Positions 28,535-38,507 of a DNA stretch of 64,000 nucleotides are shown here, piece after piece (position 1 is the stretch's first letter; each line of letters begins with the position of its first letter). The notes under the pieces are model-generated. The model saw only the letters and a list, made by a program, of their open reading frames with translations. It did not search any database and had not been told where the DNA came from. The stretch is from Sporisorium sorghi (lineage: Eukaryota; Basidiomycota; Ustilaginomycetes; Ustilaginales; Ustilaginaceae): the NCBI GenBank assembly GCA_023212695.1, contig JALCCG010000047.1, positions 1-64,000 on the forward strand. The letters run 5' to 3'. The position numbers and the translations under genes were made by a program.

Positions 28535-31500
28535 CTATTGACGTGCGACATCGACCAAACGACCGTCGACGAGGGGCGAAACAAAGGCCAAGTTGGACGT
28601 ATCATCGCCATCCTCGCCTTCCTCGTCCTTCTCTCTCTTCCGACTCGACTCGACTCCACCGTTGCTTTTACCGTCGCCATTCGCGTTAGCATTGCCTCCA
28701 GCCGAAGCGCGAATGTCGTGCCGCAGCTGATCCATCTGCTTCTGATCGAGATGAAAGCTGGTCGAAGCCACGGCGCCATGCTTGAAACTGTTCGAGGCGA
28801 GCCTGCCCTTCGCGCCAAAGGCTCCGCCATCCTCCTCCTCCTTTCCCTCACTCTCGCCCAACTCAGCCAACGCGCCGTCCTGCCTTGCAATAAACTCCTC
28901 CAGCACGCGCAACAGCCGCTCCTGCTCCTGCAACCCCACATCCTCCCCACCGGGCAACGACCGCGCTGCCTGCTCGAGTGTCGCAAACGTCGCACGCAGC
29001 TGCGTCGCCCGCTGCACGATCTCGCGCGACAACGCCGTCGGCGTGCCCTTCCCCGCACCGCTGCGGCTGCTCGCCGCATTGCCCGCAGTGAGGAACGCGA
29101 GCGTGGCGTCGTCGTCGCCCTCGTCGACTGCCATGCTGCCTAGCGCGATGTTGGCGGAAGCTCCGCCCGTGTCGTCGTCCACAGCGTCGTGGGTGTTCGC
29201 CGCGTCGTCGCCATTGGTGGCGGAGGAAGGAGTGTACAGCTGCCCCTCGGCCTGCGCCGCCTGCACGACGAGCTTCAACAACGCCTGAATCTGCTCCAAC
29301 AACCCAGACGCCAGCGCCGGGTCGAACAGCGCATTATCCATCTGGGTCTCTTCAGGCGGCTGAGTGCGCACACGCTTGGCGGCAGGCACGCCCGTCTGCG
29401 TCGCATCGCTGCTCGCGTCCGCGTTGAACGCCGCCGTTGCTGCGTGCGACGACGTCGCTGCCACCCTGTGCGCCTTGGCCGGAAGCGGCTCGTTGAACCG
29501 TTTCGAGACGCTGTCGAACTTGGAGTGGTGCTCCGAGCCGCCGACGTGCAGGGCGTCGCGGAAGCCGCCGGGCGACTGGTCGACGACCATGCGCCACAGG
29601 TCGGTGTCGCTGTTGGCGTCGGCGTGCGAGCCGACCGAGCCGGAGCGCGTGCGCGACGTTGGCTTGACGGGCGTCGAGGGCGCGTCGTTAGAGGCAGGAG
29701 TGTACTTCATGGCACGCTTAAGCAGGTTGAGCGAGCGAGCGCGCGTGATGGCGATACGCGTGCGCTTGCTCAGCGTATCCACTTCTCCCTCCTTGTCGTC
29801 GTTGCTGATCGCGGCGGGCGCGTTTTGTTCCGCTTGGTTCTGCACCTGCAAGCGCCGCATCTGCTTCATGCGCCAGAGATAGCTCGCGCCGAGCAGAAAC
29901 TTGCGCACGATCGCCGACATGAGCTGCCCATTTTCGTGGTCGACGACGGACTCGCCGCGCTTGAGAGCGTCGAAACCGTCGTAGCCCTCAGCGAGGTACT
30001 CGCGCGTAACGACGCGGTAGGTCTTGTCCATCTCGAGCGGTCCTCTGCTGACTAGGGCCGGACGGTGCACTTCGACGTCGTATCCGCCCTGGGGCAGCTT
30101 GGTCACCGAAAAGCGGCGCAGCTTGCCTACACCTGCCTCGGCGTCATCGTCACCGTTGTCGTGCTTGTCCACATCCATCGCGTCATTGTCGTCCGGCTGA
30201 GCCGCAGGCGTGTCCAGCGGGTTATCGAGCAGCTCGACGCTCACCAGCCGTTTACCGGGAGGCTTCCTCGAGTCCCATTTCACCATCATGCCCGCCACCT
30301 GCGGAAACCTGCCCTCCTGCTTCGGATACATCGACAGGCCGTTCTCGAGCGCATCCCAGATATCCTGCCCTTTTAACTCCTTGCACACCACTGCGTCTTC
30401 GAACGGCATGATCTCCAACACATCCGAAAGCGAGATCTTGCCCGGGCCGTAGGTCTGGTCGCCGCGCAGGCTGCCACCGCAGATGATGCAGCAGTCGACC
30501 TCGCGCACGTGCGGCGGGCGGCGTTCGCTGAGTTCGCCGCGGTTGTCTCGTTCGCGCAGCACTTCTTCGTACGAGTTCATGAGGACGTCGGCGACGAAGT
30601 TGCCAAAGGCGGATTCGTCGGTGCGCACCTTTTCGGAGCGCACGTCCCACGGCGTCAGAGTGTAGGCGACGCTCTGCGAGGTGGACTTGGAGATCTTGGC
30701 GAGCAGGTCGTCGAGCATGGATTTGAGATGGGGGGAGGTGGGGTCGTCGGCTGAGGCACGGTAGCGTTGCACGCTGAGCGATTTGATGGTTCGCTTGCGG
30801 ACCGCAGAATCGTCTTTGTCGCTAAGCTCGAGTCGGAGCTCTGAGAGGTCGCGGAAGTCGGTGCCGGACTTGACGACCATCGCGGCCTTGTCGTTTTCGG
30901 TGCCTGGTTCGCCGCGCGGGAAGTCGTCTCCCGCAAAGCTTGAGGCGCCGTTGCCGACGTAGTAGATGTGATCGTGTCCGCCGAGCACGAGGTCGACGCC
31001 GTGCGAGCTCGGGTCTGCATTCGCGACAGCTCCGACTGCGTTGGCAAAATCAATGTCGTTGGGTAGTCGGCTGTGTGTGATGGCGATGACGAGCTCGCAC
31101 GCTTCCCCCGCAGGATCGCGCAAGGTGCGGCTGAGCTTGGTCGCGGTCTTGACCATGTTCCTGTACACGAATCCTTCCGGGAAGCTGGGCACCGTAGCGA
31201 TCCACTCTTTCTCTACAATACCGATACATCCAACTTTGACCCCTTGTACTGTGGTCGTCCAGTACCGCAGCGTGCCGTCGACCTGCGCATCGTCGTCCTG
31301 AAAATCCTCATCCCAGTTGCTGCAGTCCTTGTTCTCCTCCGCCGTCTTGCCCGATCGATCGACGACATTGCTGAACAGCCAAGGAAAGTTGTTCTGCACC
31401 ATCAAAGTCTGCAAGTGCGGATAGCCAAAGTCCCAGTCGTGGTTGCCCAAGCAGGCGCAGTCGAGGTTCATGGCATTGATGACGGGCACCAGGTGAGTTC

Positions 31501-31792
31501 CTCGGGTGACGCTGCTCTCGACGGAAGGTGAATAGAGATCGCCGCTGAACAGGACGAGACCTTTGCGTTCGCGCGATGTTGAGTGTTTCGACCAGTCCCT
31601 TGATCCCGAAGCTGATTGCGGTGATGGCGGTGGGGCGAGGTTGGCGAGATCGGATGGTTCCCCCCACGATTCGCGAATGGCCTGGATCTTGGCCGCGAAC
31701 TGATCTGCGCCGATGGTTCCGCCCGACTGTTTATCCTTTTGACGAACACGATAGACATCGTTGAAGTGAATGATGGGCAGGGTGATCGGCAT
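28535..31792 (-). CDS. 5'-nucleotidase-family metallophosphoesterase with long disordered C-terminal extension
   Basis: Single exon, 1,085 residues from the ATG at 31792 (MPITLPIIHFNDVYRV); the frame upstream has no further ATG. Residues 1-310 are a calcineurin-like metallophosphatase domain: HFNDVYR and GDLYSPS, GNHDWDFGYPH, ITHSR and GGHDHIYYVG, supplying the two-metal site. Residues 350-560 are the 5'-nucleotidase C-terminal domain (ESAFGNFVADVLMNSYEEVL; CCIICGGSLRGDQTYGPGKI; SLSDVLEIMPFEDAVVCKEL). There is no signal peptide or GPI signal, so unlike secreted UshA/CD73 proteins it is probably intracellular. The last 450-500 residues are low complexity with short conserved-looking helices (PALASGLLEQIQALLKLVVQ; REIVQRATQLRATFATLEQA). 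Substrate is unknown; nucleoside monophosphates or related phosphoesters are typical. Confidence 0.85.
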   Translation of the reverse strand: MPITLPIIHFNDVYRVRQKDKQSGGTIGADQFAAKIQAIRESWGEPSDLANLAPPPSPQSASGSRDWSKHSTSRERKGLVLFSGDLYSPSVESSVTRGTHLVPVINAMNLDCACLGNHDWDFGYPHLQTLMVQNNFPWLFSNVVDRSGKTAEENKDCSNWDEDFQDDDAQVDGTLRYWTTTVQGVKVGCIGIVEKEWIATVPSFPEGFVYRNMVKTATKLSRTLRDPAGEACELVIAITHSRLPNDIDFANAVGAVANADPSSHGVDLVLGGHDHIYYVGNGASSFAGDDFPRGEPGTENDKAAMVVKSGTDFRDLSELRLELSDKDDSAVRKRTIKSLSVQRYRASADDPTSPHLKSMLDDLLAKISKSTSQSVAYTLTPWDVRSEKVRTDESAFGNFVADVLMNSYEEVLRERDNRGELSERRPPHVREVDCCIICGGSLRGDQTYGPGKISLSDVLEIMPFEDAVVCKELKGQDIWDALENGLSMYPKQEGRFPQVAGMMVKWDSRKPPGKRLVSVELLDNPLDTPAAQPDDNDAMDVDKHDNGDDDAEAGVGKLRRFSVTKLPQGGYDVEVHRPALVSRGPLEMDKTYRVVTREYLAEGYDGFDALKRGESVVDHENGQLMSAIVRKFLLGASYLWRMKQMRRLQVQNQAEQNAPAAISNDDKEGEVDTLSKRTRIAITRARSLNLLKRAMKYTPASNDAPSTPVKPTSRTRSGSVGSHADANSDTDLWRMVVDQSPGGFRDALHVGGSEHHSKFDSVSKRFNEPLPAKAHRVAATSSHAATAAFNADASSDATQTGVPAAKRVRTQPPEETQMDNALFDPALASGLLEQIQALLKLVVQAAQAEGQLYTPSSATNGDDAANTHDAVDDDTGGASANIALGSMAVDEGDDDATLAFLTAGNAASSRSGAGKGTPTALSREIVQRATQLRATFATLEQAARSLPGGEDVGLQEQERLLRVLEEFIARQDGALAELGESEGKEEEDGGAFGAKGRLASNSFKHGAVASTSFHLDQKQMDQLRHDIRASAGGNANANGDGKSNGGVESSRKREKDEEGEDGDDTSNLAFVSPLVDGRLVDVARQ

Positions 31793-32067
31793 TGTTGTGA
31801 TGTAGGTGGTGGTCCGTGGGAAAGAGGCAGAGACAGACAAGAAAGCGCTGAGAAAGTCAGCAAATCACGGCAATCGGAACGTTCTTCCGACAGGACTCAA
31901 AAGGGTCCGTGCTTTTCTCCCACGCCTTGGAAACGGCAGCCCCGATTCGCACGCGTTTTGGTCACGCTTGGCATCGGGCCAGCTTCCGTCTCGACCAACA
32001 CCATCCTCGACAAGCACATCCGCAGCAGCATTCGCCAGCGATTGCTCAGTCATCGTCGCATCAAGCA
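31793..32067. promoter_or_regulatory. Compact 275-bp bidirectional promoter region
   Basis: This segment separates the ATG of the minus-strand nucleotidase (31792) and the ATG of the plus-strand SNARE (32068), so both promoters and leaders must fit or overlap here. No specific site is recognised. Confidence 0.6.
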
Positions 32068-32954
32068 ATGTCGCGAGATCCGTATCACGACTTCGCATCG
32101 GACCTGAAAGCGTCGCTCTCGTCAGCACGCTCGCTCTCGCAATCATATCGTCAACTTGTGGCGCGTTCCAACTCGCAGTCACAGGCCTCAACGTCCTCAT
32201 CGGCGGGAGACATCGAATCCGCATACGACCGCCTCTCCGACGCAATCGAAGGCTTGCGGCAGGATATCGAGGACGTCAAACAGAGTGTTCTCGTAGTGGA
32301 ACGCAGCGGACCAGAACGGTTCGGCGTGACACCACAAGAGCTCAAGAACAGAAAGGCGTTTGTAGCTGAATGCGAGGCGGAGGTCAAGGTATGTTTGCTC
32401 TGAAGGACAGTGGCAGGTGCACACCGGTCATGCTGACGACTCTTTGTGCTTCTATTTCGATGGATAGGCATTATCCAAAGTGGTTCAAGAGTCACCACCA
32501 GGCGGCAGAGACGGTTCAAGATTCGACTCGGTCAAGATCGACGTGGACGACCCAGACGAAGATGCTACGGAAGCGTTTGAGCGCGAGCAACAGCAGGTGA
32601 GCTTCCATTGGCCCTCATCGCGCGCATCATTCCAACCAATTGACTCACGATCTTCCACTCCCCTTGCACGCACAGATCCTCATGTCACGCCAAGACTCGA
32701 CCCTCGACAAGATCGGAACCACACTCAGCTCGCTCCGCAACCAAGCCGGCATGATGGGGCAAGAGATCGGCGAGCAGATCGAGATCATTGACGCCTTTGA
32801 CACTGAAGTTGAACAAAGCCAGGGCAGACTCAGCAAAGCTATGAGGAAGATGGACGAAGTGGTGCGCATCAGCGACGAGAGGTTGGGTGGGTGGTGTGTG
32901 TGGATCTTGATCGTCATTCTGTTTTTGCTGCTGTTGGTGGTGTTTTTGATATGA
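32068..32954 (+). CDS. TLG1: Qc-SNARE, Tlg1/syntaxin-6 type
   Basis: Three exons, 32068-32388, 32468-32596 and 32676-32954, giving 242 residues. Introns are both 79 nt (GTATGT...GATAG; GTGAGC...CACAG) and all phases are 0. Residues 1-107 are a syntaxin-6-type N-terminal helical bundle (MSRDPYHDFASDLKASLSSA; AYDRLSDAIEGLRQDIEDVK; VTPQELKNRKAFVAECE). Residues about 152-215 are the SNARE helix (SRQDSTLDKIGTTLSSLRNQ; GQEIGEQIEIIDAFDTEVEQ) with the zero-layer Gln in GEQIEI. The C-terminal anchor is WCVWILIVILFLLLLVVFLI at the very end. The protein should act in endosome-to-Golgi fusion. Length is close to yeast Tlg1 (about 224). Confidence 0.93.
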
Positions 32955-33417
32955 TGTCGTCCGTTCCTTTTTGTGTTGACTCAATATACCCGCTGTACGT
33001 CGTGATCCACGATGACATCTCAGACTGCAGGAAGAGTGGCTCATCTGTGTTGATTGATTGACGGTGATCAGTGAGAAGTTCGAGGATGTTGAGCAATGAA
33101 AGAGAGGTCCGCGCTCGGATGCTAAATTTGGGCCTTCTCGGCCTCCACACAGAGCAGCAGCGAGCGCGAAGCACAAGGCACGAGAGCAGTGTAAATCGAA
33201 GCTCACACGACTTTTCCAGCTTTGATCGTGTCCTTCCATCACCACCAACACCATCTCCATCGCAGACAACGATCCTACTCAGCTGATTTCAGCCGATACT
33301 GCTGCTGCTCAGCAGAACTTTCGACACAATGATCCACCATCTTCGCTGAACCGACCCTTGGCCCTACGAATACGCGCTCCAAAGTCAACATTTCGTTCAC
33401 CCCACCGCCTCGTCATC
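32955..33417. other. Tandem spacer, SNARE to EH-domain gene
   Basis: A 463-bp spacer with the 3' end of the SNARE gene and the promoter/leader of the next plus-strand gene. No gene or clear repeat is seen. Confidence 0.5.
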
Positions 33418-35847
33418 ATGGCGGCGGCCAACACCACCAGCGATGGGTCCGAGGCCATCAACTTTCGCGCTGCTCTCGCTGCTTTCGAGCAAAATGCTAG
33501 CGCTTCAACAACTACCTTTCATTCACCTAAACCACGCCCCTCACAACCAACTGCCGCTCGACCACCACCTCAAACTCCCGCACGTCCGTCATCCGGCTTC
33601 GATCCTGTGCCTCGCTCGTCTTCCACTCCGCGAATCCGGACCAACTCGGACGGTCTCAAGCCACCGTCTACCAACAATCCTTTTGCGTCAAACTCACTCG
33701 CTTCTGCTGCTCCATCTGCCTTGCCGTCAACATCGGCATCCGGGATGCTCAGTGCGCCTCCGCCCGCATTCTCGACATCTGCCTCGCCTACCTATCCCAA
33801 GTCGTTTTCGTTGCGGAAATCTGGCAGCGGAGTCAGCCTCAACGAGCTCATGAAGCAGAGCTCACCTCATAGCGGCATCAATAGCCAAACGGCCAGTCCC
33901 CTCGTTCGATCCAGAAGCAGGTCCGTCATTGAAAACGATGCAGCGCACAAGAACGGCAACGCCAGCTCGGCGCCTGCCTCGGGACGGTCGAGTCCGTACC
34001 CACCACCTCGCTCCATCAACAGCAACGGCTTGTTCGCACCAGAGGAAGGACACGCGGCAAGACGCACAGAGAGCCCAGCGTCTTTGTCCACGTCACAGCA
34101 CATGCTCGATACAAGCGCAGAGGACGACATGTTTGCACACGCCGTAATGGAGCGCTCCAGTGCGCCTGCTTCTCCTAGTCGAAGGGTAGCGAGTACAGCC
34201 GCGCAAGACCCGTCCCTGCTGCCACTTCCTCCGCAGGTACCATCGCGAAAGGGCAGTGCTTCGTCGACCAACTCTGCATCCGCGTCGACCTCCACGCCTC
34301 GACTGCCACCGCGTCGAGGCGCAGGAACACCGAGTCTGGCCCCCAGCCCGACGATCTCCGAATTTGGCCAGTTCCCCCCCAACACTGCAACTGCTACAGC
34401 AACACCGAGAGCAAAGGCGGGGCTGGGGTATGCCACGTACACGCCTGGAGCCAAACGCGGTACGAACGAGGCTGGTGGTAGCGGTGCAGACGGGACGATG
34501 ACGCCTCCTGCTCTACCGCCGCGCAGCGCTACGTTGGGTCAAGCTGACCGAGGGCGGCTGGGCGATACGCCGTACCGAGCGAGGCAGAGCAGCCCGATCA
34601 AGCGTGCACCCGTCGTGCCCAAAAAACCAGCCGCTGCTGCCAGTGTCAACAGCAAACCACCACCGCCTCCCCGCCCAACAAAAGCCTTCGACGGAGCAGC
34701 CGGCGGTTTCCGTTTCGGCACACCCACCGAAGACTCGCAACCGCCGCCTCGACCACGCCAGCGCACCATGGCAGCGCAGCAGCACCAGCGCAGTCTCACC
34801 GGCAGCAGCGGCAGCCTCACCACCAACACACACCGGAAGAGCGGCAGCAACGTGTTCACCAGCATCAGCCTGTCGGACGATGCGAGCGGCGAGCTCAAGC
34901 GCAGTCTCGAGTCGGATCTGCATGCGGATCACCAGCCGCAGCTGCCGCCGCCGCCGTCGCGCGGGCGATCCGCTGCTGGGTGGCCGAGCCCTGCGTCGTC
35001 GGCGGCGGGGGGTCGGGGGGTGCCGACGGGAGGTGCAGCGACGGGCGGGGGCGTGGTGAGCTCGCTGATCGGGAGCGCGGCGTCGGCGCTGCCGCTGTTC
35101 AAGTCTGCGGGTAGCGGTAGTGGGGGTATGTCGAGATCGCTGGCGGACGGGGCGCCGTCGAAGCAGCCGTATTTTGCGGGCGGGGCGACGGTGAGTAGGA
35201 GCACGAGCGCACATTCAGACGCGAGGAGTGAAGGCGAGGTCACGCTGTGGGGTGGCGGGAGGGCGGTGCAGTTGGCTGATGATGCTAGTGTGCTCAGCGG
35301 TAGCAGGGGTAGAGGGGGAGGGGTGCTCAAAGAGCCTAGGGACGAAGCGGCGAGGAAGCGGTACGAGGCGCTTTACGAGGAGTTGCTCGCTGAACAGAAC
35401 GAAAAGAATCCCCGGACTGCGACCAACTCGAACGCTTCGACTGTCAGGGAAAGCAGCGTCGTGGACCGCAAACCCAGCGGCGGCGTGCAGGCGCTCAAGG
35501 GGTGGTTCGAGTCGGACCCTGCGGCGGCGGCTTCCACTGCCGCTGTCCTACCCACAAGCTCAACTCCAGAAGGCACAGCGTCGGTGCTGTCGCCGAGAAC
35601 GGTGCGCAAGGTGTGGACGCGATCGCGCCTGCCCACAACCTTCCTGGCCCAGGTGTGGGACCAAGCGGCCTCGCAATCTTCCGCCGAGGGTCTGGCGAGG
35701 GACACCTTCGTCCGAGCCATGGCGGCGATCGATGCGGAACTGGAGCGCAGGAAGCAACGCAGGGAACGACTACAGCAGCGTGTCGCAAAGAGTAGAACGG
35801 TGAGCGCTAGAAGGGTGCCGCCTCCGCCGACTTTGACGCAAGCGTAG
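33418..35847 (+). CDS. IRS4/TAX4-like protein with C-terminal EH domain
   Basis: Single exon, 809 residues from the ATG at 33418 (MAAANTTSDGSEAINFRAAL); upstream the frame opens only with TTG. The N-terminal 650 residues are Ser/Pro/Ala-rich with many short Pro motifs (PPPPPRPTK, PPLPPR-like), suggesting SH3 or WW partners. A helix RDEAARKRYEALYEELLAEQ precedes the C-terminal EPS15-homology region at about 725-795 (LSPRTVRKVWTRSRLPTTFL; AQVWDQAASQSSAEG; LARDTFVRAMAAIDAELERR). The layout matches fungal IRS4/TAX4 proteins, which regulate PI(4,5)P2 levels through the phosphatase Inp51 and affect autophagy and cell-wall integrity. The assignment rests on the helix plus single C-terminal EH layout; a different EH protein is possible. 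Confidence 0.7.
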   Translation: MAAANTTSDGSEAINFRAALAAFEQNASASTTTFHSPKPRPSQPTAARPPPQTPARPSSGFDPVPRSSSTPRIRTNSDGLKPPSTNNPFASNSLASAAPSALPSTSASGMLSAPPPAFSTSASPTYPKSFSLRKSGSGVSLNELMKQSSPHSGINSQTASPLVRSRSRSVIENDAAHKNGNASSAPASGRSSPYPPPRSINSNGLFAPEEGHAARRTESPASLSTSQHMLDTSAEDDMFAHAVMERSSAPASPSRRVASTAAQDPSLLPLPPQVPSRKGSASSTNSASASTSTPRLPPRRGAGTPSLAPSPTISEFGQFPPNTATATATPRAKAGLGYATYTPGAKRGTNEAGGSGADGTMTPPALPPRSATLGQADRGRLGDTPYRARQSSPIKRAPVVPKKPAAAASVNSKPPPPPRPTKAFDGAAGGFRFGTPTEDSQPPPRPRQRTMAAQQHQRSLTGSSGSLTTNTHRKSGSNVFTSISLSDDASGELKRSLESDLHADHQPQLPPPPSRGRSAAGWPSPASSAAGGRGVPTGGAATGGGVVSSLIGSAASALPLFKSAGSGSGGMSRSLADGAPSKQPYFAGGATVSRSTSAHSDARSEGEVTLWGGGRAVQLADDASVLSGSRGRGGGVLKEPRDEAARKRYEALYEELLAEQNEKNPRTATNSNASTVRESSVVDRKPSGGVQALKGWFESDPAAAASTAAVLPTSSTPEGTASVLSPRTVRKVWTRSRLPTTFLAQVWDQAASQSSAEGLARDTFVRAMAAIDAELERRKQRRERLQQRVAKSRTVSARRVPPPPTLTQA

Positions 35848-36014
35848 CCAGAGAAGCCCAGCGTAGGTCATGTATCAGTACGCTGCTAGAACGGGTCAAT
35901 TCCAGTCATGGTCGATGCGAAGCACGTGTGTGAAAGTGTGCGAATGTGGTAAATGTGTTGCAGGGAGATGTTGGTACAGAGTTTGAGAAAGTGGTATCTT
36001 GGGAGGGAGCGGTA

Positions 36015-36494
36015 TCAGGCGTCGGCGGAGCTGCCTACTGGCGCTAGTGTGCCGTGGATCAGATCTGTTTCGGCTTCAAGTCAGCTTTCTATCGCGCTTC
36101 CATACTGATCAGCTTTCGGTGAACTCACCCTGTATTGAGCTCTCCAATGCATCGATGCGATTGCTCATCTCGTTCACTGCATCATCACAATCCAGAGATC
36201 ATTTGGTCAATCTTCCAGCCTCACCCTTATCACCCTTGCTAGATGGAACTCACTTCGCGCGGTAACTTGGCCATTCATATCGTCAAAGCGCGACTCGAGC
36301 TGGCCGAGCACCGTGTCGACCCAATCGATCAGCTGGTGCGGCGACGAAATGTCCGGTGGCTGCAGACCGTCCTTCGCCGTCGCTCCTGCTGCTGGAGCGT
36401 TGTCGTTGTGTGATGATGTGCTGGCAGCGGATGAGACGGCTGTTGTGATGGCCGGGGCGGCGAGTGTGTTTTGCGCTGTGGCTGCTGTCGACAT
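36015..36494 (-). CDS. Heat-shock factor binding protein 1 (HSBP1) homologue, three exons
   Basis: Exons on minus are 36254-36494, 36129-36176 and 36015-36064, giving 112 residues. Introns are 77 nt (GTGAGT...TGCAG) and 64 nt (GTGAGT...AACAG); phases match at each junction. The mature order reads QLIDWVDTVLGQLESRFDDM, then NGQVTARMNEMSNRIDALES, then SIQDLIHGTLAPVGSSADA. This is the HSBP1 coiled coil: heptads followed by the conserved M-S-x-R-I-D-x-L-E and I-x-D-L-M/I endings. HSBP1 forms trimers or hexamers of a continuous helix. It was described as a negative regulator of HSF1 and is also linked to WASH-complex assembly. The N-terminal 55 residues are Ala/Ser-rich and poorly conserved. The middle exon is only 48 nt, so automatic annotation could easily miss or truncate this gene. 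Confidence 0.9.
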
Positions 36495-37219
36495 GGTGAG
36501 GGTTTGGTTGTAGATGATGGTGGTTTGTTCGACAGGTGTTGATCTCGATGCCGGTGCGAATAAGCGCGAATTAAAAATAAATGCATCACGTGGTCTGGAA
36601 GAGGGCGTGCGCGTCTGGTCAGAGCCTGCCGGCCGAATAAACCCTTTTTTATCTCATTACTTAGTTTTCCACATCATCACTCCACTCCACCATCATTGTC
36701 ACAGCCAAGCTACCCTCACATGACTTGGCTGCATCCTCAGTTTCTTCCCACCCCTGTTTCCTGCCCTCCCTTGTTGTTCCTGCTGCTCACTTTTGCGCTT
36801 GTCTGGCCCCCTCGCGGCGGGCTGGGAGCCTCCATCGAGCTTAGAAGACCTCATGGGTCCATCTGATGCAATCCCAATCCATTTACCTATATCTTTATTC
36901 TCGTGCGAGACGGACAGGGCTGACGGGAAAACAAAAAAAAAATAAAAATAAAAAAATAAAAAAACGCTTTGACCGTCGCTGTCAAAAAGAAGTCGCCCCT
37001 TTGTCTTGTTCAACACCATTGTCCCTTTGTCCTCTTGGGATCACTATCGTCGTCGTTCTTGCTTTCCCACGGTCGAGCGCACAAAGGGCCAAAAGATATT
37101 TCTACTGCGCAATCAGCGAAAACGGACAAGCATATAACCCCCCACCCACCCTCAGCCGTCCTTCTCTCTCAGCCACCACCCATCTCAACCCTAGCACTCC
37201 CCACACTCCTCCATACAAA
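36495..37219. promoter_or_regulatory. Divergent HSBP1/farnesyltransferase-alpha spacer
   Basis: A 725-bp shared upstream region with an A-rich patch (about 36930-36965: A-runs broken by single T) and a C-rich leader just before 37220. No further gene is seen; the frame extending FNTA upstream to 36866 crosses the A-rich patch and is not coding-like. Confidence 0.5.
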
Positions 37220-38404
37220 ATGACAGCCGCAACAGCACCACCCTCCACAATCCTGGACGACCTGTGCTCACCCTACCTGCCCTTCGACGCCACATCCTCC
37301 GCATGGTCCGACGTCACGCCCACGCCGCAGCGCGAGTCCGCCTCCCCAATGTGTCCGATCCTGTACAACCCCGATTACTCGACCGCCATGGACCTGTACC
37401 GCACACTTACCTCTTCGCACACCTCGCCGCTCGCCACGCCGCTGGCGGGGCTGGAGCTGAGCCCGCGTGCGCTCGCGCTCACCGCGCACCTGATCCGCCT
37501 CAACCCGTCGCACTTTAGCGTGTGGCAGTACCGCGCGAACATCCTGCTGCATGCGCCTGCGCTGGAGAAGGAACGGGACGAGGTGCTGCGTGCCGAGCTG
37601 GGTTGGTTGGATGAATTGGCGCATAGAAATATGAAGAGCTACCAGGTGTGGCAGCACCGGCGGCTGGTGGTGAGCGCGCTGGGGGAGCCGGGGAGGGAGC
37701 TCGAGTTTGTTAGGGAGAATCTGGAGAGGGATGCGAAGAACTACCATACTTGGGGGTACCGCCAGTGGGTGCTTGCGCACTTTGGCGGGCTGTCGCTCCC
37801 CTCCTCCAGCGAAAATAGCGCAGGGAGCAAGGGCGCGGGGAAGTTTCCAGAGCTGTGGGACGCCGAGCCAGCGTACATCGATGCGCTGCTGCACGCGGAC
37901 GTGCGGAACAACTCGGCATGGAACCACCGCTGGTACGTCCATTTCGCGCGTTACGGCCTCACCGCCTCCAGCAGCCTGCAGCACCTCGACCTCCCCACCC
38001 TCCAAAAGCGAGTCAAGCTTGAAAAGGCCTACGCGAAAGCCACCCTCGCGAGCGTGCCCAACAACGCGTCCGCGTGGACCTACCTGCGCGCTCTCCACCG
38101 CGCGCTGCCCGTGGAGCTGCAGGCGTCGCTCAGCGAACAGCTCGGCTGGGCGAAAACGCTCGTGTCGAGCAACGAGGAGGCGAAGCGCGATGCGGGTGTC
38201 GATGCGGACGGGAAGGGGTGCGTGGGCGCGCTGGAGTGGTGGCTGGACTGTGTGGCTGAGAGGGGGGAGGAGGAGGAGGCGGTGAAGGAGGCAGAGGTGC
38301 TCGTGAGCAGGTTGACGGTGGCGGATCCAGTGAGGAGAAGGTTCTATGCGTGCAGGCTCAAGAGTCTTCGACGGGGTTTGGGGGCGTCGCAGCCACAGCA
38401 GTAG
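37220..38404 (+). CDS. RAM2: Protein farnesyltransferase / geranylgeranyltransferase-I alpha subunit
   Basis: Single exon, 394 residues from the ATG at 37220 (MTAATAPPSTILDDLC). It is the shared alpha subunit that pairs with different beta subunits to prenylate CaaX proteins such as Ras and Rho. The N-terminal WSDVTPTPQ...PILYNPDY signature is diagnostic. It is followed by PFTA helical-hairpin repeats, each with the W-x-x-R pattern: HFSVWQYRANILLH, SYQVWQHRRLVVSAL, NYHTWGYRQWVLAHFG, NNSAWNHRWYVHFARYG, NASAWTYLRALHRAL. A short insertion (LPSSSENSAGSKGAGK) lies between repeats three and four. Rab geranylgeranyltransferase alpha is less likely because the protein lacks the extra domains and carries the WSDV start. 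Confidence 0.95.
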   Translation: MTAATAPPSTILDDLCSPYLPFDATSSAWSDVTPTPQRESASPMCPILYNPDYSTAMDLYRTLTSSHTSPLATPLAGLELSPRALALTAHLIRLNPSHFSVWQYRANILLHAPALEKERDEVLRAELGWLDELAHRNMKSYQVWQHRRLVVSALGEPGRELEFVRENLERDAKNYHTWGYRQWVLAHFGGLSLPSSSENSAGSKGAGKFPELWDAEPAYIDALLHADVRNNSAWNHRWYVHFARYGLTASSSLQHLDLPTLQKRVKLEKAYAKATLASVPNNASAWTYLRALHRALPVELQASLSEQLGWAKTLVSSNEEAKRDAGVDADGKGCVGALEWWLDCVAERGEEEEAVKEAEVLVSRLTVADPVRRRFYACRLKSLRRGLGASQPQQ

Positions 38405-38507
38405 CCCTACTCTCACTCTTCACAGTCTTCACTGCAATCACATCTGTCGAACTCTTGCAATCCTTACACTTTCTGCCCTGTTCACCTCTAACGACTGTGC
38501 GCATCTA

